Part shown: positions 12,722-22,440 of the stretch, piece by piece | Layout of the letters: the number at the start of each line of letters is the position of its first letter | How positions within the stretch are numbered: the stretch's first letter is position 1 | Made by a program: the position numbers and the translations under genes | Source of the DNA: Lycium barbarum | Taxonomy: Eukaryota > Streptophyta > Magnoliopsida > Solanales > Solanaceae | Direction: 5' to 3' | NCBI RefSeq assembly: GCF_019175385.1 | Contig: NC_083339.1 | Span: forward strand, 111,089,601-111,153,600 | DNA length: 64,000 bases | The notes under the pieces: generated by a model | Databases searched by the model: none | The model's input: only the letters and a program-made list of their open reading frames with translations | Told to the model about the DNA's origin: nothing

Positions 12722-13250
12722 CTTTCAAGTCCAAGTTACAAGTTATATTGGAAAAATTTGAAAGGTCATTTTCAGGAAAATCAGTGGCAATAGGTTTCAA
12801 AATAGAACAAGCCAAATAAGCAGATGCCATGGACATCTTTAGTTTAAGCTGGGTAATCATCATAGAGAAACAAGGGTATATTTCAAATTTTTTTTAAAAT
12901 CATTTTTTTTAAGTTCAAGATCAGTCTTAGAGAGTGTTATAGGGTCCGCATGTAACAGACACTACTATATACTAAAACAACAAGAAACTCCAGAAATACT
13001 TGAGCATACCAAAGCACAAGCAACCTATGTTTGAAAACCATTTTTCATCCAGTTTTATACCTAAAGTTTTTCAAGAGGACACAAAGTATTACAAGACATC
13101 TTTTGGACCAGATTTTAGTCATTAAGTGAAAGTAAACAAACTCATTTTTGGTCTCAAAACAGTTTCAAACAAAGAATGAAAAGATTTATTTTCAAAAAAA
13201 AAAAAACATTTTTCTAAACTTTTTGATCCTTAAAACTCATTTCTTAAACT

Positions 13251-13658
13251 CTAAGCTATAATAAGCAAGTATCAATCTGCATTCTCTAGACTAGAATCAA
13301 TAACTAAGATGATCAAGCTCAAAAGACCAAAAGCTACTACAAACTAAAAGACTTTGGAATCTAATGAAACAGTAACAACACAACAAGAATCAAAGAAGAG
13401 CCACCTTAACAACCTTAGATACAATACTGAACTTTCACAGAAAAATGACATGATCTAAGCTATAATAAGCAAGAATCAGTCTCCATTCTCTAGACTAGAA
13501 TCAATAACTAAGATGATCAAACTCAAAAGACCAAAAGCTACCATAAACCAAAGGACTTTAGAATCTAATGAAACAGTAACAACATAACAAGAATCAGAGA
13601 AGAACCACCTTAACAACCTTAGATACAACACTAAACTTCACAGAAAAAAATGACATGA
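13251..13658. repeat. Direct tandem duplication, about 204-bp unit
   Basis: Two adjacent copies begin CTAAGCTATAATAAGCAAG at 13251 and 13455 and stay highly similar for about 200 bp. Both include TTCTCTAGACTAGAATC and CTAATGAAACAGTAACAAC. They lie within the long LTR and are not coding. Confidence 0.85.
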
Positions 13659-15817
13659 CAAGTTCATATCTTCTGAAATCTAATGTAACAATAATTATAA
13701 GCTGAAACAGACCCTTTTCCTCCTTTTAAAAACCATTTTTTCAAACACCAATATCAACTAACAACACCCCAATCTACATAATATCATCATCATAACATAG
13801 ATAAGCTATTCAATAGTTAATAACACAGGAAAATACCAAACATAACCCAAACTTCCATAAACAGATTTCAACACATAAAGACAACTTAAAATAGAGTAAA
13901 TAAGGTGGAATAGGAGTATTCCCTTTTTGAAGGGCAACCTAAGGATCAAAGGGTATATATTGGATCAACACTTCAAGCCAAATAACTAAAAGAACCACAA
14001 ACAACCTAGTTTCTTGTAATGTTTAGTAATGTAGGTAATATAGAGTGGTGTAATCTTTGTAATATAGTGTAATAATAATACAATGGTAGTATATATGTAG
14101 TATAATAGTAGTATTTAAATGATTTAGTATTTTGTAGGAAGGTAAAGACTAGTAGGATTTCTTTTGTGTCATGAGTTTTTTTTTCCAGAAAAATCCTCTT
14201 CGTTTGGTCATGAGACTTTCTATATATAGTATATCAGAGTTGGGTTTAGGGGGCTAAGGGGTATAAAATCATTTTCCATAGATTTCCCCTCAAATCTTAA
14301 ACCTTAAATTCAAACAATTCGAATTTTTAGCAAGGGACAAAAGAATTTTTCAACAAAATTACCACAATTAGTACCATGACCAATCAGAAATGGTACACAT
14401 CACACAATACAACAAAAATACAGCTTATTGTACCAAAAATTCGAGCAAAAAATCCCGTAAAATTCAGAATCAACAGAATAGTACACCTAGTCATCTAATA
14501 GGACAAATATCAACAAATTGTAATGGTAAAATCGTACAAGGGTAGGATAGAAACCCTTCAACCATACCCAAATCGGGAAATTCCCCCATGGGTGTTTGCT
14601 TCCATGTGATAGAGTGCACAAGATGGCTAAGGACTCGAGGTCCCGCCCATGGAAACTCTATCACAGCAAAACCCAGGTAACATCCACGAAAAAAGAGTCA
14701 ATCGAGCATATAAAAATAAAATTCGAAGGGAAATAAACCTGTAAATCCCAAGTACTCATGATTTAGGACAAAACCCCTCAGAAATCCGGCGAGAATGGCC
14801 GTGAAATCAGCCATGGAGGCGGAACTAGAGGTTCCCTTAAGATCGCCTGAGGAAGAGAAGTAAAGGTCGGGCCCGTCAAAAATGAAAATGGGGGTGAAAG
14901 TTTGTATTTTACAAACTTTCATCCTTTTTTTTTAAAACAAATCCCCCTCAAGGTTTTTAAAAGTTAATTTTAAAACCCCCTCTTAATTCAAATCAATTAA
15001 TGACTAAATAATTTAAACAACGTATAACTAACTAAAACAGTTATTTTAGGCTAATTTAAAACTCGTAAATTTAGAAAATTAGCTTCAAAACGGCCCCAAT
15101 ATTGATATAGTTCTGGAGAATATTTAAAACTGTTAAAAATGCGGTCAAAATAAGCAGTAATTCATACGTCATCTTGATTAACAATTTTCTCGAGTTAGAC
15201 AGAGCGGGATGTGTATTTTATTTTTGATTTATATTTATGAAATTAAATAACTCGTAATTTCTTGTAGTTGTTAACTTTTTATAAAAAATAATAATTAAAC
15301 GTCATTTTTTTTTTTTTGCAATTGCCTTGGGATTTTTAAATTCTTAATTTTCTAAGGCATCCTTACTCCATCTTGGACACAGGAAATTTGAAAACTAAAA
15401 TATGCGTTTTATGAAGTGAAAATTAGGTGTCAACAATGCAATACTACGGTTCGTTATTTGAGTTATTCTCAATCGTCTTATTTCTATAGATGAAGCAAAC
15501 TATTAAGCATCATTCATTTAATAAAGAATTATGAGGGTCAATAATGTTAACTGGGGTATTTGAAACATAATTTGTGTAAGAACTCTTAAGCGAGCCCCGA
15601 GCGTTAGACGTTAGGTGTGTTTAGTGTATACAGTCGGACGCTTAGAGCGTAAGCCTCACAGAACTAAGTCCCACACGTAAGCCTCAAGGCGTTCTGCCTG
15701 TGCCGTGCCCTGGGACGAGTCCCAAAACTGCCTTTTAAAATACTGATATTAATTACTATTAGTACTTAGAGTAATATTTTTATTTTCCTTTATTTTCGCG
15801 CAAATACTGACTAGCTA

Positions 15818-16309
15818 GTTCTTGTATAACATCTAGACTTGGACACCAATTATTTAGCTTCATTAAATTTGAATGTCGTAAGAGGTAAAGACTATGCTGT
15901 GGCGTGGTATGTGAGGGTTCACAGTAATTCAATAGTTTTTGTTCAAATTCTGTGTATGTAATAAACTATCCGCTAAATACTTATAAATATTTGATCGTAA
16001 ATTCAGTTAGTATTGTATATTAACTTGAAGTTATTGTTGGAACCCATAATCTTTAAATTCTGGGTTTGCCTCTTAGACCATTTTGAATTGTGGGTCACTC
16101 TCAAATTTGCTAAACTAATAACGTACCATATGTGTTCAAAGGTGCAAAAAGATTTTAATTAAGCTGCTACAGTTCGGGTTAGCGTGATATGCAAACGGGA
16201 ATAGATGACGACAGTTTTGAGTAATATTAGAGAAAGGAATCTGAAAATTTCATGAACCTAATTAAGTGAGAAAGGTACTTCGTAAATCGAAAAGTCACAT
16301 GAAAGCAAA
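15818..16309 (+). repeat. Start of duplicated unit 1 (upstream of MIR399-B)
   Basis: From about 15818 (ACATCTAGACTTGGACACCAATT) this DNA is similar to 53805-54050 and, for a shorter distance, to 24540-24735. Shared landmarks are TTCATTAAA(T/C)TTGAATGTC, AGAGGTAAAGACTAT, GTTCAAAGGTGCAA and ATGCAAACGGGAATA. It marks the left part of a segmental duplication that includes the MIR399 promoter, hairpin and downstream DNA. Confidence 0.7.
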
Positions 16310-16707
16310 AACGAAACCTAAATAGAAATGTAGATGGCAAAAAGGAAGAGGAAAATGAGGAATATGTGATATGCCGTAAAAAAGTCAAGTGACACACTTC
16401 ATAAGCACAAAATCAAGCAGCATCTCCACCTAACCTTTCACCAACTTTTTCCTGCATATCACGTACAAATTAAATTCATGGACAAGGCAAAATATATAGG
16501 GGGAATCTGATGTAAATATTTTTTTTTTAAAGGAGCTTTCACAATAAATGAAATGATAAAGGAATAAAAAAGTTACCCCCATCTTCTGACCCTAGAAAAA
16601 GCAAAAAGATATATCCACAGGCTACACAACATAAAAATGCAGGATATGCTGATTCTCCAGGGGTTTATTCCATCTCTCAATAAACTGTGAAGAAATGCTC
16701 TATAAAA
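16310..16707 (+). promoter_or_regulatory. MIR399-B promoter
   Basis: Homologous to the MIR399-A promoter along its length. The proximal P1BS GGATATGC is at 16642-16649 and the TATA box TATAAAA at 16701-16707, 52 bp apart. The distal P1BS has decayed: the site reads TGATATGC near 16368, with T where G is required. It may therefore respond to PHR1 more weakly than A, D or E. Confidence 0.75.
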
Positions 16708-16727
16708 GCTTGATAGGGCTCTGCTGT

Positions 16728-16930
16728 GATGAACCAAGAAGCAGAAAAATGATAAAGAAGATAGTTGGTGAGTGATAGTAAAAATCTTGACCTTATAAGG
16801 GAAACAATGATAGGACTACTCTCTATTGGTATGCGGTTATATATTCATCAGATATTTCAACTGACACGCCAAAGGAGAGCTGTCCTGTTACCGTCTCTGC
16901 TTAATATCATAACACAAAGGTCTGTAGTGC
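16728..16930 (+). ncRNA. MIR399: MIR399-B primary microRNA
   Basis: The foldback lies at 16805-16893. The mature strand is at 16867-16887, beginning CGCCAAAGGAGAGCTG and ending TCCTG. The star-arm core is ACTACTCTCTATTGG (about 16815-16830). It departs from the usual miR399 in two ways: C instead of U at position 1, and U instead of C at position 17. Lower-stem pairing (AATGATAGGA with TCCTGTTA) is kept. It is followed 43 bp later by a hAT insertion and then by MIR399-C, with no second TATA or P1BS between, so B and C could be processed from one transcript. Confidence 0.82.
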
Positions 16931-17100
16931 TGAAGCAGCAGGGGCGGCTGGACCCTAAAGCAACTAAAGCAAGTGCTTTAGGCCCCAAGATTTTGGGGCC
17001 CCAATTATTAAAAATAAATTTATATATAATTTTGAAAAAATATTAGTAGAATTTAAATTTGGTATTTTGTGACATGATTAGTGTTTGTACAAATATTATA

Positions 17101-17348
17101 CTCTTTTTGTTCCAATTTATGTGACATTTTTAGTTTATCGGGAATCAATTTGACTAATCTTCAAAGTTAAATTAAATTAGATTTTAAAATTAAAATTTAG
17201 ATTTTCAAAAACTATTCGAAATGTACTCTAAGATGCAATTCTTCTCAAGTCAACATGATAAAAAAATACATTTTAAAGTATTGATCAAAGTTTACACAGT
17301 TTGAATCTCGATAAGTGAACAATGTCACATAAATTAGGACAGAGGGGG
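17101..17348. mobile_element. Stowaway-type MITE (Tc1/mariner)
   Basis: The inverted ends CTCTTTTTGTTCCAATTTAT and ATAAATTAGGACAGAGGGGG resemble the CTCCCTCCGTCCC-type termini of plant Stowaway elements. It is flanked by TA on both sides (17099-17100 and 17349-17350). Inner arms continue the inverted repeat (GTGACATTTTTAG / AATGTCAC). It is nested in the hAT element. Confidence 0.8.
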
Positions 17349-17369
17349 TATAATTTTTAGAGTAATACA

Positions 17370-17394
17370 ACATATATATATATATATATATATA
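17370..17394. repeat. (TA)n microsatellite
   Basis: About twelve TA dinucleotides in an uninterrupted run within the hAT element. Confidence 0.9.
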
Positions 17395-17749
17395 TTCACT
17401 TATTTTCTTTCTTTAATAAGTTGTAGAAGATTTTAATAGATAATGTACCCAATCTAACTTTTAATTCATCGTGACAAACACATTGAGAAAGTCGTATCGA
17501 AAAATATTAAAGGAATAAGATTTCAAGCTCCACCTAGTGAAGATCCAATAAAGTAACCCTACTTGTTTCACAACATTTTTATTGGGTATGACTAAATGTT
17601 TGATATATTAATTGCGATTAGTTCAGTGAGCAAAAGTACAATAAAAAAATTGCATTTAATAGTTGACTTTAAAAACAAATTATGATAGTATTTTAAGGCC
17701 CCTCTTTAAAGTTTGACTTTAGACCCCCGAACTTATTGAGCCGTAACTA

Positions 17750-17920
17750 TGAAGCAGAAGCAGAAAAATGAGAAAGAAGAGTTGGTGAATGAATAATTAT
17801 AAGCTAAATAGTGATAGAGTTACTCTCTATTGGCATGCAGTTATACATGTATTGATAGTGACTCCACTAATTTATCATATGTTATTTGAGATGACATGCC
17901 AAAGGAGAACTGCCCTGTAT
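17750..17920 (+). ncRNA. MIR399: MIR399-C hairpin, likely co-transcribed with MIR399-B
   Basis: The leader TGAAGCAGAAGCAGAAAAATGAG matches MIR399-A just after its transcription start. The foldback spans 17810-17920, with mature miR399 at 17897-17917 (starts TGCCAAAGGAGAACTGCC) and the star core ACTCTCTATTGGCATG in the 5' arm. The first base is the canonical U. Position 13 is A instead of G. The terminal loop (about 58 nt) is larger than in A or E. No TATA box or P1BS lies between B and C, so C should depend on the B promoter. A MITE has replaced the conserved DNA just 3' of the mature strand, cutting the lower stem on that side. Confidence 0.75.
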
Positions 17921-18172
17921 AAAGACACATATTTTTTAAATATTAATTTTAATTTTTTTATAGTGAAGTTTTATTTAAAATTAAACTAACTGTGTAATTA
18001 CACTTGTGCAACCAAACAACACGCTTGTAATTACACTGTAATTACATTATGACAAACAAACAGGTCATTGTAATTACAATTCTGTGTAATTACTAGGCTG
18101 TGTAATTACTAGGGTAGTAATTACACCAATTCCAATTACCAGGTGGCTTTCCAAACAGACCCTTAATGTAAC
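17921..18172 (-). mobile_element. MITE-like repeat with ACCAGGTGGCTTTCC end
   Basis: Rich in TGTAATTAC palindromes and ending CCAAACAGACCC, the inverse of the GGGTCTGTTTGG start of a common plant MITE type. The other terminus has no clear inverted match, so this copy may be truncated. In paralogues A, D, E and F the mature miR399 is followed directly by TTACTG-TCTCTGCTTAAT, so this block is an insertion in unit 1. Confidence 0.55.
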
Positions 18173-18300
18173 TCTGATGCAAAAGTTGTTGAACCCACTG
18201 TTTAATTACATACTCCATCCACCACTGGTGAGTCTCTGTGTTCTTCTTCTCTAAAAGCTGAAACTAAATTTCCAGCAGGGTGGCACAATGTACTGGTTGC

Positions 18301-18521
18301 CAGGGGTGACTTTATGTATATAATTTGGGGCACGTGAACCCATATACTTTTTGCAAAGCTAGATATTTTATGTACATATTTTCTTGAATTGATCTAATAT
18401 TACCTGATGGCGCCCAACAAAAAGGCTTAATGGTGGAACAAGGATCAATTCCCACTGAATGCATTTTTTCTCCTTTTTTTAGTAGTGCATCCATGTTCTA
18501 GAAATCCTAGATTCACCTCTG
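18301..18521. mobile_element. hAT-type MITE with an empty site in the paralogous unit
   Basis: The ends CAGGGGTGACTTTATG and AGATTCACCTCTG are inverted repeats. The flanks CTGGTTGC (18293-18300) and TTGGTTGC (18522-18529) are an 8-bp target duplication with one change. In duplicated unit 2 the same place (about 62780-62800) reads straight through as ACTGGTTGCTACTATTG with a single copy, an empty site proving insertion after the duplication. Confidence 0.88.
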
Positions 18522-18529
18522 TTGGTTGC

Positions 18530-18900
18530 TACTATCTGTCGACAATGAGTAGATTGCAAGATGGCATATTTGGTATAGTCTTACATCTGCATTATTATGT
18601 AAACATAAACTTTAAGCACAGACGTTCATGCTTTCACATAAATTTGACATGCATACCAAGATCTTGAACATGATAATCTCACATCCATTTCATAGAGAGC
18701 CTACTTGATGCGGAAGACGTTATTATGGTAGAGCAGCAAGAAGTCACGTATCGTAAGTTACTACGACTTAGTGATGGAAGAAGGTGAATTGAGGCAGTAA
18801 CCCTAATGGGTAGGGAGAGGACCAGTTTATAATAGTTATGACTTAATCTGGTACGGATGAGATTTGCCCTTCATTAAATATTAGTTATGGACTATACGTT
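18530..18900 (+). repeat. Duplicated unit 1, non-coding part downstream of MIR399-C
   Basis: Matches unit 2 at about 62800-63150 (GGCATATTTGGTATAGTC, GACGTTATTATGGTAGAGC, GGTAGGGAGAGGACCAG). No coding potential is preserved between the two copies, so I read it as passenger DNA of the duplication. Confidence 0.7.
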
Positions 18901-18910
18901 AATTGGGCCA

Positions 18911-19028
18911 AAAACAATAACAACAACATACCCAGTGTAATCCCACAAGTGGGGTCTGGAGAGAGACCTTTCCCCTATCTTGCGGGTAGAGAGACTGTTT
19001 CTGATAGACTCTCAGCTCAAGGAAAAAT
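18911..19028 (-). mobile_element. TS-type SINE, 5'-truncated
   Basis: On the minus strand the body reads GAGCTGAGAGTCTATCAG, then CTACCCGCAAGATAGGGG, CCCCACTTGTGGGATT and ACTGGGTATGTTGTTGTT, ending in TTG-type repeats. This is the 3' part of the TS SINE family known from Solanaceae. It is flanked by a 10-bp duplication AATTGGGCCA (18901-18910 and 19029-19038). The tRNA-like head with the polymerase III boxes is missing, so it should not be transcribed on its own. Confidence 0.8.
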
Positions 19029-19038
19029 AATTGGGCCA

Positions 19039-19764
19039 CACGTAAAATAATAAAAATTCTTACATATTCTGCATAGTTTTATTTTCCTCCATGATAGATC
19101 CAAACTGTAAAAGACTTCTCATATGGTATATTAATTTACCAGTAATGGTTCCTGCATGGTGTTGTATTAATCATTGAAAAAAATATCAGAGGGGGCTTAG
19201 CCTGACCTCTTAATTATAACACAGATTGACTGAGTATCGCTGGTTTTGAGAAAAATTGAATAGGAGGAAGTTACTCAATATCACTTACTTAATTCCTCTT
19301 AATGAAAATTTACAAATTAATTATGTTATGAAAATATTTGACTTTATCATATCTAATTCTTGGAAATACCCACTTACCAACTGAAAGGGTCATTTTGCAT
19401 TTCTGGAAGCTGTTGGAATGCATAAAAGAATGGCCCTCCAGTTTGAATGAATGAAATGTATGGATATTGGCATATTGCTCCTCTTCATTTCTCCTTCTCC
19501 ACGTTTTCCCAAGTTCCTTTTGGACGTGTGACGCTTCTCCCATTTAAATATCAATCTCCACTGGACGAGTTTTTCGAATCATTCTTATAAAGACAGATAA
19601 TGTCGTTTAAATCTCTCCAACTTTGATAAAAAAACATGAACTCCAAATACTTCTACATAAAAACTGGTTTTGGGAAAATGTAAATGCAATGCAAAAGAGA
19701 AAGTTTACAGATAAGGCTTTACATTAAGGTATTTAAAATTACTTCTATTTTTCTTGTGCTTAAA
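19039..19764 (+). repeat. Duplicated unit 1, right part
   Basis: Collinear with unit 2 at 63190-63900. Shared stretches include ACTTCTCATATGGTATA, GGAATGCATA(A/G)AAGAATGGCCC, CAGATAATGTCGTT and AGAGAAAGTTTA. No gene is recognised. The unit continues into the copia fragment. Confidence 0.7.
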
Positions 19765-20670
19765 TATGTTCCTCTCTTACTTCTACTCTATGTAGATGAT
19801 ATAATCCTTACAGTTAGTAGTTCTACACTCCTTAATGAATTTATCAGCAACTTGAATTCCATGTTTGAAATGAAAGACGTGGGAGCTCTCCATTACTTCT
19901 TGGGCGTCGAAGTCACTTGCGCGCAGCGAATATGGTCTCTTCCTAAGCCAACAAAAATATGCACTAATCCTGGAACGAACCATGATATCATGTGCTCAAG
20001 CCATTCAGACTTCACTTGCTCAGAAACATGATTTGCATGCTTCCACAGGTCCTGCTGTCGATCCTTCAGAATATCGTAGCATCGTCGGAGTTCTTCAATA
20101 CTTAACTCTTATACCACCTGACATTGCTCGTGCCGTCAATCTTCTCTGTCAATTTATGAAAAATCCAGTAGCAAGCCATTGGATTGGTGTCAAAAGAATG
20201 CTCCGTTATTTGGCAGGTACCTCCCATTACGGACTTCAAATCACTGCACTATCCTCTTTCAATCTGGTAGGCTTTTCCGCTGCCGATTGGGGTGGCTTCC
20301 CCATTAATTACTCATCCTTCCAGGTTTGGATTGTGCATATTCCTTGGTTCGAACTGTCTTTCATGGTCATCCAAGAAGCAGAATACGGTGGTGAGATCAA
20401 GCGCCAAAGCAGAGTACCGGTCTTTGGCGTCCTTAGTGCAGAGTTAAAATGAATACTCGACATTCTTCGGGATATTGGTGTTTCTCTGCATACTCCTCTA
20501 GTTTTGTTCACAGACAATGTCTCTGACCTTCATCTTGCAGTGAATCCTGTGCTCCATGCTCCTACAAAGCATGTTGAGCAAATGAGCATGACTATCACTT
20601 TGTAAGGGAGAAGGTGGCTCAAGGAACTATGATCACCAAATTTGTTCATTCTCAACATCAGGTGGGCAGA
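19765..20670 (+). pseudogene. Ty1/copia pol fragment (RT C-terminus and RNase H)
   Basis: The reading begins at the reverse transcriptase active site (LLYVDDIILT, about 19785) and continues with FEMKDVGALHYFLGVEV. It then passes to the typical connection and RNase H region: EYRSIVGVLQYLT, RYLAGTSHYGLQ, DNVSDLHLAVNPVLHAPTKH and KFVHSQHQ. It is broken by a frameshift near 19950 and an in-frame TGA at 20450 where related proteins have Trp. Gag, protease, integrase and most of the RT are absent. The duplicate at 63905-64000 begins at the same point, so the truncated fragment was already in the ancestral unit. Confidence 0.85.
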
Positions 20671-20674
20671 TGAC

Positions 20675-20931
20675 TGTTAGAAATATAGTTTTGAATATTC
20701 TCACATTACTAGAGGTATGTTTGGTGATAGCTGTCACTTTTAGGATACCTAGGTGGATGGATTTTATGCTATATTTGTAATGTAAGAATAGAGTTCTTAA
20801 GAATGATATGATTGAGCTTAATGTATCTCTTCCTCTTTCATCCTCTCTGTGCCCTATGATATTATCAAGGGCCCGCCTTATACTTCCAACACTGTATAAA
20901 CCTTGCTTGTACCATGTTGAAGCAATCAACA
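20675..20931 (+). mobile_element. Possible 3' LTR of the copia fragment
   Basis: It directly follows the end of the RNase H region, starts TGTTAGAAATATAG and ends CAATCAACA (TG...CA). About 257 bp is plausible for a small copia LTR. No second LTR or duplication is available to confirm the ends. Confidence 0.4.
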
Positions 20932-21139
20932 GAAAGCTCATATCTTTATCCCTCAGTATTATATAATTCTTAAAATTGTTTGCTCAAACCCCCCAACATC
21001 TTGTAATGATAAATTTTTTGGTTTTACTAAACATAGTATGGGTCCATGCCAAACCCCTAACACTATATATTGGTATAGCTTGGGTCGTGTCTTTTTTTTT
21101 TTTTTTCAAAGGACCGAGCTGATGTGGTAGTAATTAGTA
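20932..21139. other. Spacer between copia LTR and MIR399-D 3' region
   Basis: Contains a poly-T run (about 21091-21106) and nothing recognisable. Homology to the MIR399 transcript 3' region starts near 21140. Confidence 0.4.
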
Positions 21140-21470
21140 ATTGGTTTCTACATCAGTTTTTGCCTCAAACGGAAGGAGAAATTAAAACCAATGTAGACGT
21201 TTAAGAAAAGCAGAAAACTACTAATACCTTCTAGACATCACGTAGTATTGAGAGCCAAAACGCGTGTAGGATTAAGCAGAAATAGTAATAGGGCAGCTCT
21301 CCTTTGGCATGTCAGTTAAAATATGTGACAAAGTGAAATGGAGTACTCACTATACATATATAACTGCATGCCAATAGAGAGTAGCCCTATCACTATTTCC
21401 CTTAGTATTCAAGATTAAATCAATCATTCACCAACTCTCTTTTTTTCTCATTTTTCTGCTTCTGATTCAT
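21140..21470 (-). ncRNA. MIR399: MIR399-D primary microRNA
   Basis: The minus-strand foldback spans 21281-21397. Mature miR399 is at 21289-21309, starting TGCCAAAGGAGAGCTGCC and ending UA, with the star GGGCTACTCTCTATTGGCAT at 21367-21387. The 5' end is the canonical U and the seed is unchanged. The loop is about 57 nt. The leader has the conserved ATGAATCAGAAGCAG motif 27 bp after the TATA. The 3' region (21140-21280) is conserved with A and E, including a GGTATTA near the end of exon-like sequence and a pyrimidine tract later. Of the five loci, D and E look the most intact. Confidence 0.9.
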
Positions 21471-21490
21471 CACAACAGAGCCTTCCACGC

Positions 21491-21840
21491 TTTTATAGAG
21501 CTTTGCTTCTCAGTTTAAGAGAGGGTATAAACCACTAGAGAATCGGCATATCCTATGTGATTTTTTGTGTTGTGGCATGTGGATATGTTCTTGCATTAGG
21601 GGATTGCTTTTCTACGATCAGAAAATGAAGTAACTTCGATCTTATCCTTTACAATATCATTTCGTGAAAGCAACTCCTTTAAAATATTTTCATCAGATTC
21701 CTCAGAAAAAAGTTACTGAAAGAAGATGCTACGTGATTTTATGCCTTCGAAGTGTGTCATTTGACTCTTGAGACTAGGAGGCAAGGACCTTCAAATGGCA
21801 TATCCTTCGTCATATTCCTTATTTCCTCTTCCTTTTTTTT
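21491..21840 (-). promoter_or_regulatory. MIR399-D promoter with two P1BS boxes
   Basis: On the + strand the TATA box appears as TTTTATA at 21491-21497. The proximal P1BS is GCATATCC at 21546-21553 and the distal P1BS GCATATCC at 21798-21805. Spacing between TATA and proximal P1BS is about 49 bp, the same as in A and E. The conserved block around the proximal site (GATATGCCGATTCTC on the minus strand) is present. Confidence 0.8.
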
Positions 21841-21937
21841 TTTCAATTACATTTCTATGTTACGTCCGATTTTTGCTGTTCTTGTGGCTTTTCGATTTCC
21901 CGAATTCCAGTCTTGATTATGTTCTTAAATTCTTTTA

Positions 21938-22193
21938 GACATAATACATAAACATGCCCTCAAACTTGACCTCAGCTGACAAGTATGCTCTCCAACTTTG
22001 AGTGTGCACAAATAGGCACCTCAACTTGTCTCCACTTTGTCAGTTGAACTCTCTAACTTACAAAATGATCATCTAGACACCTCCAAAATTTATGTGTCAC
22101 GTCAGCATTTGTGTTTACATATTCAATTTTATACAAGTTGAGGTGCCTATTTGTGCACACCCAAAGTTGGAGGGCCTTTTTATGTATTATGCC
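21938..22193. mobile_element. Mutator-like MITE upstream of MIR399-D
   Basis: The inverted ends are GACATAATACATAAAC... and ...TTTATGTATTATGCC, and inner arms repeat GTGCACAAATAGGCACCTCAACTTG in inverted form. It is flanked by a perfect 9-bp duplication ATTCTTTTA (21929-21937 and 22194-22202), typical of Mutator-like elements. At MIR399-E the same place (about 26270-26290) has no insert. It has no coding. Confidence 0.85.
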
Positions 22194-22202
22194 ATTCTTT
22201 TA

Positions 22203-22440
22203 AGATTCCAAGTCTTATAGAGGCCAGTAAATCATGGTACTGCTTCTTCTGCAGTCTGAGCCGGACATAATAAAAGTTAGAAGGTGCTTGTTCAGTTCGA
22301 TCATATTACTCAAATGTGTCGTCATTTATTCCCGTATACTCTCAAGAAATTTGAAGCTGAACAAGTGCAGCAGCATACCATTAAATAGTCCAATTCTGGA
22401 TGTTACATAAGAAACAGATAATGCACAAATAGATTTAAAA
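22203..22440 (-). repeat. Upstream part of the MIR399-D unit, paralogous to E
   Basis: Similar to 26285-26480 upstream of MIR399-E (GATTCCAA...GAGGCCA..AAATC..., CATATTACTCAA.TGT.TCGTCAT, AATTTAAAAAGTCCAA-like block). Non-coding. Confidence 0.6.

Larger units (their letters stand above)
9071..15435 (-). mobile_element. Long LTR (probably solo) of a Tat/Ogre-like retrotransposon
   Basis: Flanked by a 5-bp duplication ATGCA (9066-9070 and 15436-15440). On the minus strand it begins TGTTGACACCTAATTTTC, the same start as the LTRs at 29200 and 43178, and ends CACGCTACA. Near its 3' end it shares motifs with those LTRs: CACCTAATT, CTAGGTAAGGG and GGTGTTAGGCACCCC, here read on the + strand at 9210-9350. 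There is no gag or pol coding. Excluding the hAT insertion it is about 5.6 kb, very long for a solo LTR. It could instead be a non-autonomous element whose second LTR I missed. Confidence 0.65.
8493..15745. mobile_element. hAT-type non-autonomous element, interrupted by an LTR insertion
   Basis: The left terminus CAGTGTTTTAAAAGGCGGGG and the right terminus CTGCCTTTTAAAATACTG are inverted repeats. They are flanked by a perfect 8-bp target-site duplication ATATTAAT (8485-8492 and 15746-15753), the signature of hAT elements. GC-rich subterminal motifs (GGGGCGAGGCG, CGTAAGCCTCA) recur in both arms. Once the LTR at 9071-15435 is removed, the element would be about 0.9 kb and carries no transposase, so it is non-autonomous. 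Confidence 0.85.
16939..17749. mobile_element. hAT non-autonomous element between MIR399-B and -C
   Basis: It starts CAGGGGCGGCTGGACCC and ends GAGCCGTAACTA, and is flanked by a perfect 8-bp duplication TGAAGCAG (16931-16938 and 17750-17757). The duplicated target is the conserved leader motif TGAAGCAGAAGCAG of the MIR399 transcript. It belongs to the same family as the element at 6555-7174 and has no transposase. It contains a Stowaway MITE. Confidence 0.85.

Noticed and set aside
16765..17046. 93-codon open frame across MIR399-B
   Set aside because: It runs through the microRNA foldback and into a hAT element; it overlaps by chance.
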